6,337 nucleotides of DNA from Actinobacteria bacterium UBA2286 (GTDB taxonomy: Bacteria; Actinomycetota; Coriobacteriia; Anaerosomatales; Anaerosomataceae): assembly GCA_002345925.1 (NCBI GenBank), contig DDWM01000021.1, positions 1-6,337 of the forward strand, written 5' to 3'. The notes below the pieces were generated by a model that worked only from the letters and a program-made list of their open reading frames with translations, searched no databases and was not told where the DNA came from. Every line of letters begins with the position of its first letter. Position 1 is the first letter of the stretch. Shown piece by piece: positions 1 to 4,600 of the stretch. The position numbers were made by a program, and so were the translations under genes.

Positions 1-1241
1 TCGACACCGAAGCGGTGCTGTTCGTCGACGATTGCGAGCGTGAGGTGCTTGTACGCCACGTCGTCTTGAATGAGCGCGTGGGTACCAAAGGCGACGGTAG
101 TCTCCCCGCTCAGGAGTGACGCGAGCGTGTCCCTTCTGCGGGCAGCAGGCGTGGAGCCTGTAAGCAGGCACCAACTTACGCCGATCTCATCGAGAAGCGG
201 GCCGACTTTCCCGGCGTACTGAGCTGCAAGCACCTCGGTCGGAGCCATCATCGCAGCCTGCGTGCCGGAGTCGGCCACAGCCGCTAATGCGAACGCAGCG
301 ACCGCCGTCTTTCCGGTGCCGACATCGCCGAGTAGCAGACGGTTCATGGGGCTTGGACCGGCCATGTCCGAGAGGACATCGGCGAGCGCCGCTTCTTGAT
401 CGCCGGTCAGCGTGAACGGGAGCAACTTCTTCAACGCGTCTACAGAGCCTCCGTCGACCTTGTGCGCGTGTCCGGGCACCTCGGCAACCGTCTTGTGGCG
501 GCGAAGGGCCATGGCAAGCTGGAGCGTGAAGAACTCCTCGTACGCGAGTCTGCGTCGGGACTCCGCCGCGTCGATGAGTGTCTCGGGGTAATGGATCGCC
601 CGCAGCGAATGTCGTAGCGAAGGTAGGCTGCGCTTGGCTCTCAGCGATGCAGGAAGCGGGTCTGGCGCGTCGCCTGCCAAGTCGAGCGCTTCCAGCACAA
701 GTCTTCGCATCCAGTTCGCCGAGACGCCCTCGGTTGCGCGATGAACCGGAAGGATTCTTCCGAGCTGCGACGGGCCGTCCTCGGCATCCAGACGCTCAAG
801 GAACGGGGACTTCATCTGACGGAGTCCGAAGTCCATCTCAAGCTTGCCGGCCATCGCAATCCGGTCATCGACTTTCACGCGCTGGGCAACGTAAGCCTGA
901 TTGAACCAGACTCCGACCACTACGCCCGTGTCGTCGGCGATTGCGACCTCGGTGATCGTGAGACGCGGGCGCGGTTTCTTGATGCGGACATCCCGGACAA
1001 CGCCAACGACAGTGGCGTCCTCACCGAAAGGCACATCCCGGATCGCTCCCGCCATGGACAGATCAAGATAGCGAAACGGGTAATGCCTGATGAGGTCTTC
1101 AACGGTGCTGATTCCCGCCTTATCAAGCGCCTCGGCTCTCTTTGAATCAACGAGGCGCACTTCAGAAACGGGGTGCGACCAAAGGCTCCGCGCAGCAGAG
1201 TTTACGGACGATGCCGATGAGTGCTCTGCGTCAGCGGGCAT
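1..1241 (-). CDS. recG: ATP-dependent DNA helicase RecG (N-terminal 413 residues, cut by window edge)
   Basis: RecG is a cytoplasmic superfamily 2 DNA translocase that remodels stalled forks and branched recombination intermediates. The reverse strand reads without a stop from ATG at 1241 to the window edge. The wedge/OB region spans about residues 25-150 (HYPFRYLDLS near 53-62, WFNQAY 112-117), followed by the RecG signature ILPVHRATEGVSANWM (163-178). The helicase core then begins: Q-motif-like FTLTGDQ (276-282), Walker A GDVGTGKT (305-312), motif Ia/Ib MMAPTEVLAAQ (331-341), LLTGSTPAARR (359-369), GTHALIQ (386-392) and motif II DEQHRFGV (406-413). The remaining third or so lies outside. 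The helix-hairpin-helix-like GVG common before KRAEAL is replaced here by a shorter DS stretch (residues 32-33). The start follows degV by 10 bases, and a weak GGTGA ribosome site overlaps the degV stop, suggesting translational coupling. Family assignment is secure; the exact start is likely. Confidence 0.96.
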   Translation of the reverse strand, partial: MPADAEHSSASSVNSAARSLWSHPVSEVRLVDSKRAEALDKAGISTVEDLIRHYPFRYLDLSMAGAIRDVPFGEDATVVGVVRDVRIKKPRPRLTITEVAIADDTGVVVGVWFNQAYVAQRVKVDDRIAMAGKLEMDFGLRQMKSPFLERLDAEDGPSQLGRILPVHRATEGVSANWMRRLVLEALDLAGDAPDPLPASLRAKRSLPSLRHSLRAIHYPETLIDAAESRRRLAYEEFFTLQLAMALRRHKTVAEVPGHAHKVDGGSVDALKKLLPFTLTGDQEAALADVLSDMAGPSPMNRLLLGDVGTGKTAVAAFALAAVADSGTQAAMMAPTEVLAAQYAGKVGPLLDEIGVSWCLLTGSTPAARRRDTLASLLSGETTVAFGTHALIQDDVAYKHLTLAIVDEQHRFGV

Positions 1242-1251
1242 GGCGCAGAGA

Positions 1252-2103
1252 TCACCAGGCCGGGCAGAAGGCCGCGCCAACCGCGCCGGGTCCTGCGTAG
1301 GTGCCGATGACCGCGCCAACAGATGTGGTGTGAATGGTTTCATACTGAGCGCCGAGACGGTCGAGCTCTGCTTCTAGCTCTTTCGCCAATGCGGGGGCCA
1401 TCGAGTGAAGGATGGCTACCTTCACTACACCCTTCTTGGATTCCTCGGCAACAGCGGTGGCGATCTCAGTGATGGCCTTGCGGGTACCCTTGACCTTCTT
1501 ATAGGGCTCGATCGTGCCCTCGCTTGTGAACGTGAGGACCGGCTTGATGTTGAGCAACGATGCGGCGAGACCCTGGGCCTTGCCCGCACGTCCGCCCTTG
1601 ACCAGGTAGTCGAGGGTATCGAGTGCGAAGAGCAGCTTGCTCGTCTCTACTACATGCATCGCGGCGGCCTCGATAGCGGCACCGTCGCCGCCGGCACTGC
1701 GAGCATCGAGCGCGGCAAGGATCACAAGTGCTTCACCAGCGGAAACGGTGAGGGTGTTCACGACCCGGACGGGAATGCGGGACTTAGCCGCTGCCATCGT
1801 GGCAGACTCGAATGTGCCCGATAGCGCCGCCGTCAGGTGGATCGAGACGATCTCGTCGCAGCCCTGCTCGGCAAGCGCTGCATAGACGGCAGCGAAGTCG
1901 GCGGGCGACGGCTGAGACGTCTTCGGTAGCTCGGCTGCGGCAGCGAGTTTCTCAAAGAACGTTGGCGGAGTGAAGTCCACCCAATCGAGAAAGGTGTCAT
2001 CGCCGAACAGAACTTTGAGCGGCACCATGACGACATCGTTCTCAGCTAGCCACTGAGGGCCCATGTCGCACGTGCTGTCACAAACGATTCCGACTTTGGC
2101 CAT
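1252..2103 (-). CDS. degV: DegV/FakB-family fatty-acid-binding protein
   Basis: DegV-family (FakB) proteins bind one fatty acid in a buried tunnel and present its carboxyl to the kinase FakA, giving acyl-phosphate for phospholipid synthesis. The 283-residue product is full length for the family. Visible hallmarks are DSTCDM (9-14), KTSQPSP (61-67, Thr62), IHLTAALSGTF (88-98, Ser95), YLVKGGRAG (166-174, Arg172), NIKPVL (185-190), KGTRK (205-209, Arg208) and the C-terminal VIGTYAGPGAVG (265-276). Thr62, Ser95, Arg172 and Arg208 correspond by motif to the conserved FakB residues. The conserved His of the usual GTHAGPG motif is Tyr269 here. No signal peptide or membrane segment is seen, so it should be cytosolic. 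ATG at 2103 is preceded by CAGGGG with 8 bases of spacing. It lies 36 bases after fakA and 10 before recG, which makes FakA its natural partner. The bound lipid cannot be read from the sequence. Confidence 0.95.
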   Translation of the reverse strand: MAKVGIVCDSTCDMGPQWLAENDVVMVPLKVLFGDDTFLDWVDFTPPTFFEKLAAAAELPKTSQPSPADFAAVYAALAEQGCDEIVSIHLTAALSGTFESATMAAAKSRIPVRVVNTLTVSAGEALVILAALDARSAGGDGAAIEAAAMHVVETSKLLFALDTLDYLVKGGRAGKAQGLAASLLNIKPVLTFTSEGTIEPYKKVKGTRKAITEIATAVAEESKKGVVKVAILHSMAPALAKELEAELDRLGAQYETIHTTSVGAVIGTYAGPGAVGAAFCPAW

Positions 2104-2139
2104 GATGCTTACCCCTGACGTTTGCGAGCGCGGACTTTG

Positions 2140-3774
2140 CTATTCGGCAGCCATTATCACCTGGTAGAGCGGCTGATCACCTCGGTGAGTTTCAACTTCT
2201 AGCTCTGGATGGGCCGCTTCTGCAGCCTCAGCGATACGGGCTAGCGCCGCATCGTCAAGATCAGCTCCAGCGAGGATCGTAAGGGTCTCGGCATCATGAG
2301 CGAGCATACCGATAAGTCGAAGCGCGACATCCTCGACGTCGTCACCGATGACCTCGATCTCATGATCGGCGATGCCGATGATCTGCCCCGTCTTGATCTT
2401 GCCGGCTTTGCCCTTGGCATCCTTGACCGCGGTCGTGATCTCACCGGTACGAACCGCAGCAGCAGCATCCGTCATATCTTTGACGATCGTCTCCAGAGAT
2501 TCGGACCCGTCAAAGGCGAGCAGTGCAGAAAACGCTTGCGGAACGGAAGTGGTCGGCACAACACCGACGAGTCGTTCTGAAACACCGATGACCTGCTGAG
2601 CGGCCAGCACTATGTTGCGGTTGTTCGGCAAGACGATGACTTTCTCGGCATGGACCTTTTTGACTGCCTCGAGGATCTCGGCCGTAGACGGGTTCATGGT
2701 CTGACCGCCGCTTACGATCTCGTCAACACCAAGGCTCCTCAGGATTTCCGTGAGACCCGGGCCAGACGATACCGCCACGAACCCGACTGCCTTGGGGGGC
2801 GTGTTCGGCGCGGGCTCGGAGCGAAGCATCTCGGCGCGCTCAGCGGTCTGGCGGCGCATGTTGTTGATGTGAACCTCGGCGACTTCGCCGAGGGAGGTGG
2901 CCCATGCGATGACGGCACCGGGGTTATCAGTGTGGATATGGATCTTGTACGTCTCCTTGTCGCCCACCACGAGCTCAGAGCCGCCCTGCTCGGCGATCCA
3001 CTCATCGATGAATGACTTCTCGGCATCCGCATCGTGGAGCAGGAACTCGGTGCAGTAGAGGAACTCCTCGTCGTCCCAGTCATTCACGGGACTCACGGTA
3101 AGCTCGCCGGTTGCGACAGCGATGTCGCGTTCTGAGAACTCGTGACCTTCCATACCCGTGACGAATCCTTCCGCGAGAATGGCCAGGCCGAAGCCGCCGG
3201 CGTCGACGACTCCGTGCTCTTTAAGAACCGGGAGCAAATCGGGTCCGCGGCGCACAGACTCAAACGCCGCCTTCACGACGATGTCGAGCAGTTCGTCAAG
3301 ATTGGATCCTGCCGAGGCGCCCGCACGCGCGGCAGCCGCAGAATCCTTTAGTACGGTCAGCATCGTGCCCTCCACGGGCTTGCGGACAGCCTGGAAGGCT
3401 ACCGTGGTCGCGCGGGTGAGTGCATTCGCGAGCGTCTTCGCTGAGATTTCCCCGTCGGCGATGACGGCTTCGCACAGACCTCGAAGTATCTGGCTCAAGA
3501 TGACGCCTGAGTTGCCTCGTGCGCCCATGAGGGAGCCGTGCGTGATGGCGCGGCATACTTCGGCGACAGAAGGCGACTCGCCAAGTGCAGACAGATCCGC
3601 TATCACGGCATCCATCGTCAGGCTCATGTTCGTTCCCGTATCACCATCCGGGACCGGGAAGACGTTGAGGCGATTGATTTCTTCCTTCCGCTGCTTAAGA
3701 GCGACAGCGGCGGCATGAATCAAATCGAGTGCTGTAGGGGCGCTGTTGTTAGTCATCGTGAGGTCAGCCATCAC
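2140..3774 (-). CDS. fakA: Fatty acid kinase catalytic subunit FakA (YloV/DAK family)
   Basis: FakA is the ATP-binding subunit of fatty acid kinase. It phosphorylates fatty acids held by DegV/FakB proteins. The 544-residue product is full length. The N-terminal DhaL-like kinase domain (about 15-210) carries LNVFPVPDGDTGTNM (36-50), whose aspartates bind Mg-ATP, plus MGARGNSGVILSQ (83-95), KPVEGTML (132-139) and DAGGFGL (191-197). The middle domain contains EFLYCTEFLL (237-246) and YKIHIHTDNP (276-285). Cys241, His279 and His281 are candidates for the zinc site reported in the staphylococcal protein. The C-terminal domain (about 329-544) has GQTMNPST (357-364), LPNNRNI (382-388), VVPTTSVPQ (405-413) and the terminal GDQPLYQVI (532-540). 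The start is ambiguous: GTG at 3774 overlaps the asp23 stop by four bases, and ATG at 3771 by one (TGATG); numbering here uses the GTG. An AAGG lies 7 bases before the GTG. The overlap implies translational coupling to asp23. Confidence 0.96.
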   Translation of the reverse strand: MMADLTMTNNSAPTALDLIHAAAVALKQRKEEINRLNVFPVPDGDTGTNMSLTMDAVIADLSALGESPSVAEVCRAITHGSLMGARGNSGVILSQILRGLCEAVIADGEISAKTLANALTRATTVAFQAVRKPVEGTMLTVLKDSAAAARAGASAGSNLDELLDIVVKAAFESVRRGPDLLPVLKEHGVVDAGGFGLAILAEGFVTGMEGHEFSERDIAVATGELTVSPVNDWDDEEFLYCTEFLLHDADAEKSFIDEWIAEQGGSELVVGDKETYKIHIHTDNPGAVIAWATSLGEVAEVHINNMRRQTAERAEMLRSEPAPNTPPKAVGFVAVSSGPGLTEILRSLGVDEIVSGGQTMNPSTAEILEAVKKVHAEKVIVLPNNRNIVLAAQQVIGVSERLVGVVPTTSVPQAFSALLAFDGSESLETIVKDMTDAAAAVRTGEITTAVKDAKGKAGKIKTGQIIGIADHEIEVIGDDVEDVALRLIGMLAHDAETLTILAGADLDDAALARIAEAAEAAHPELEVETHRGDQPLYQVIMAAE

Positions 3775-4121
3775 TTCCGGACCTTGATGCCCTGGACGTG
3801 TACGTCGACTGAGGCGACCTGCACGTCGGCATCGTGGGTGAGCGCATACTTGACACGATCCGTTAGATTACGGGAAACCTGTGCAAGGTTCGTCCCGTGC
3901 TCGATTACTACGTATAGGTCGATCTTGATCTTGTGGTCGTCTATGTTGGTTATCATGACGCCCTTGCGAAGACGGTCGCGGGACAAGAGCTGAGCAACGC
4001 CGTCTCTTAGTGACGGGCTCGCCATCCCAACCACGCCGTAGCACTCAAGAGCGACAAAGCCTGCGATATCAGCAAGCACGTCGTTCGCGATAGTCATGGT
4101 GCCCAGAGCAACATCCGCCAT
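3771..4121 (-). CDS. Asp23/Gls24 family protein (YloU-like, DUF322)
   Basis: Asp23/Gls24 proteins are small, abundant, envelope-associated proteins of Gram-positive bacteria; staphylococcal Asp23 sits at the membrane through a partner and affects cell-wall stress responses. This 116-residue product has the family pattern: GTMTIANDVLADIAG (8-22), VALECYGVVGMAS (24-36), then KIKIDLYVVIEHGTN (66-80) and a C-terminal strand VASVDVHVQGIKV (102-114). It has no signal peptide or membrane helix. ATG at 4121 is chosen because a near-perfect GAGGAGG lies 8 bases upstream. An in-frame extension to 4307 gives a Cys-rich, non-family N-terminus and would run through the divergent control region. It is the first gene of the asp23-fakA-degV-recG unit and overlaps fakA, matching the yloU-yloV pairing in Bacillus. 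No biochemical activity is known; a role linking envelope state to fatty acid kinase is inference from neighbourhood only. Confidence 0.93.
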   Translation of the reverse strand: MADVALGTMTIANDVLADIAGFVALECYGVVGMASPSLRDGVAQLLSRDRLRKGVMITNIDDHKIKIDLYVVIEHGTNLAQVSRNLTDRVKYALTHDADVQVASVDVHVQGIKVRK

Positions 4122-4128
4122 CGAAGCT

Positions 4129-4135
4129 TCCTCCT
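4129..4135 (-). promoter_or_regulatory. Strong ribosome binding site for the asp23-family gene
   Basis: On the minus strand GAGGAGG precedes ATG 4121 with about 8 bases of spacing. It decides the 4121 start over the longer in-frame extension and is the strongest Shine-Dalgarno match in the window, consistent with high translation of the operon's first gene. Confidence 0.85.
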
Positions 4136-4150
4136 CAGAGCCGGTGTTCG

Positions 4151-4166
4151 TCGCCCCGAAGGGCAA
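4151..4166 (-). promoter_or_regulatory. UUCG-tetraloop hairpin in the asp23 leader
   Basis: Read as minus-strand RNA, this is UUGCCC-UUCG-GGGCGA: six stacked pairs (one U-G) around a cUUCGg loop, an exceptionally stable tetraloop type. It lies about 29 bases before the asp23-family start and clear of the ribosome site. No U-run follows, so it is not an intrinsic terminator. It may stabilise the 5' end of the operon mRNA or bind a protein; that role is inference. Confidence 0.5.
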
Positions 4167-4188
4167 ACCTGAGAATTTCCGTATATAT

Positions 4189-4208
4189 ATCGAAAGAGCA
4201 GTTTCGAT
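4189..4208. promoter_or_regulatory. 20-bp inverted repeat, candidate operator for the asp23-fakA-degV-recG unit
   Basis: ATCGAAA and TTTCGAT are perfect 7-bp inverted arms separated by six bases (GAGCAG). The dyad adjoins an AT-rich GTATATATAT run (4181-4190) on the side facing asp23, so a bound protein could block transcription of that operon. It does not match a regulator box I can name: the LexA pattern GAAC-N4-GTTC is absent. The symmetry is seen directly; operator function is inferred. Confidence 0.45.
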
Positions 4209-4226
4209 TATCCCGCATGAAAGAGT

Positions 4227-4232
4227 AGTATA
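4227..4232 (-). promoter_or_regulatory. Possible -10 element for the asp23 operon
   Basis: On the minus strand TATACT matches the -10 consensus at five of six positions, about 105 bases before the asp23-family start. The sequence 17-18 bases upstream (GTGTGC/GGTGTG) is a poor -35. Other AT-rich candidates are GATAAT (4207-4212) and TATATA near 4183-4190, also without a clear -35. A promoter must exist in this gap, but its exact position is uncertain. Confidence 0.25.
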
Positions 4233-4246
4233 GCGGAGCCAACGCT

Positions 4247-4278
4247 GGCGCACACCGTTACAGCACAGCCCGTGCGCC
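4247..4278. repeat. 7-bp inverted repeat abutting the rpmB -35 box
   Basis: GGCGCAC (4247-4253) and GTGCGCC (4272-4278) are perfect inverted arms with an 18-base spacer. The right arm ends exactly where the rpmB -35 hexamer begins. A further GTGCGC occurs at 4310-4315, next to the expected transcription start. It could be an activator or repressor site, or a chance GC-rich dyad. Confidence 0.4.
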
Positions 4279-4307
4279 TTGCTGGTACCAGGGCACCATG
4301 CTATCAT
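4279..4307 (+). promoter_or_regulatory. Sigma-70/SigA-type promoter for rpmB
   Basis: TTGCTG (4279-4284) and TATCAT (4302-4307) are separated by exactly 17 bases. The -10 matches consensus at five of six positions and the -35 begins with the key TTG. Transcription should start near 4314, giving a leader of about 67 bases before the rpmB ATG. An imperfect dyad, GCACCATG / CATcGGTGC (4293-4313), straddles the -10. Confidence 0.6.
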
Positions 4308-4365
4308 CGGTGCGCTTTATCGCCACCAAGGCCTCGTTCATATCAAGCGACGCCACAGATACTCG

Positions 4366-4372
4366 ACAGGAG
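4366..4372 (+). promoter_or_regulatory. Ribosome binding site of rpmB
   Basis: ACAGGAG ends 8 bases before ATG 4381. It fixes the rpmB start and rules out the in-frame upstream ATG at 4279, which would lie inside the promoter itself. Confidence 0.8.
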
Positions 4373-4380
4373 CCAGGACA

Positions 4381-4569
4381 ATGTCCCAGATTTGCACCGT
4401 TTGCGGCAAGAAGCCGTCTGCTGGCCGCAACGTCAGCCACTCGCACCGCGTAACGAACCGGATGATCTACCCGAATATCCAGCGCGTGTCTGTCCTGGTT
4501 GAGGGTACGTCGAAGAAGGTCAACGTCTGCACCAAGTGCCTCAAGGCCAACAAGGTCACCCGAGGCTAG
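4381..4569 (+). CDS. rpmB: Large ribosomal subunit protein bL28, zinc-binding (C+) type
   Basis: bL28 is a small structural protein of the 50S subunit. The 62-residue product is full length and begins MSQICTVCGKKP, followed by GRNVSHSHRVTNRM (15-28) and the IQRVSVLVEGTSKKV strand pair (33-47). Cys5/Cys8 and Cys50/Cys53 form two CxxC knuckles, so this is the zinc-ribbon C+ form rather than the zinc-free C- paralogue that some bacteria induce under zinc shortage. ATG 4381 has a good ribosome site and a promoter about 75 bases upstream. It is transcribed alone, divergently from asp23-fakA and converging on the HD-GYP gene with only 20 bases between stop codons. In Bacillus rpmB also sits beside yloU-yloV, so the neighbourhood is conserved. 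Identity is secure. Confidence 0.97.
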   Translation: MSQICTVCGKKPSAGRNVSHSHRVTNRMIYPNIQRVSVLVEGTSKKVNVCTKCLKANKVTRG

Positions 4570-4579
4570 CACTGAACTG

Positions 4580-4600
4580 AACGGCCCTCTTAGGGTCGTT
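4580..4600. terminator. Bidirectional hairpin between convergent rpmB and HD-GYP genes
   Basis: AACGGCCCT-CTT-AGGGTCGTT forms a 9-bp stem (one G-U in plus-strand RNA, a G/T-opposed C-A position in the minus reading) with a three-base loop. It starts 10 bases after the rpmB stop. The TAA stop of the convergent HD-GYP gene (4592-4590) falls across the loop and one arm. Neither side has a proper U-run, so it is a weak or factor-assisted terminator, or an mRNA 3'-end stabiliser, rather than a textbook intrinsic terminator. Confidence 0.55.

Noticed and set aside
396..1377. Several overlapping plus-strand frames over the left end that might suggest small accessory genes
   Set aside because: The minus strand encodes an uninterrupted RecG with all expected helicase motifs through this region.
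3158..3718. A 186-codon open frame on the plus strand opposite fakA, and similar long plus-strand frames opposite degV and the HD-GYP gene (for example 5095-5730)
   Set aside because: They are antisense shadows produced by GC-rich codons in clearly recognised minus-strand genes. Their translations are Arg/Ser/Ala-rich and show no family motif.
4189..4208. LexA/SOS box upstream of the recG-containing operon
   Set aside because: The dyad has GAAA/TTTC ends rather than the GAAC-N4-GTTC core, so SOS control cannot be claimed.
4122..4307. N-terminal extension of the asp23-family gene up to 4307
   Set aside because: The extra 62 residues are unlike the family, overlap the divergent control region, and bypass the strong GAGGAGG site at the 4121 start.
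4308..4380. Riboswitch or L28-binding leader before rpmB
   Set aside because: The leader is only about 67 bases and shows no known aptamer core or terminator/antiterminator pair.
4258..4572. A 104-codon minus-strand frame covering rpmB
   Set aside because: It is antisense to an unmistakable L28 gene and has no recognisable domain or ribosome site.
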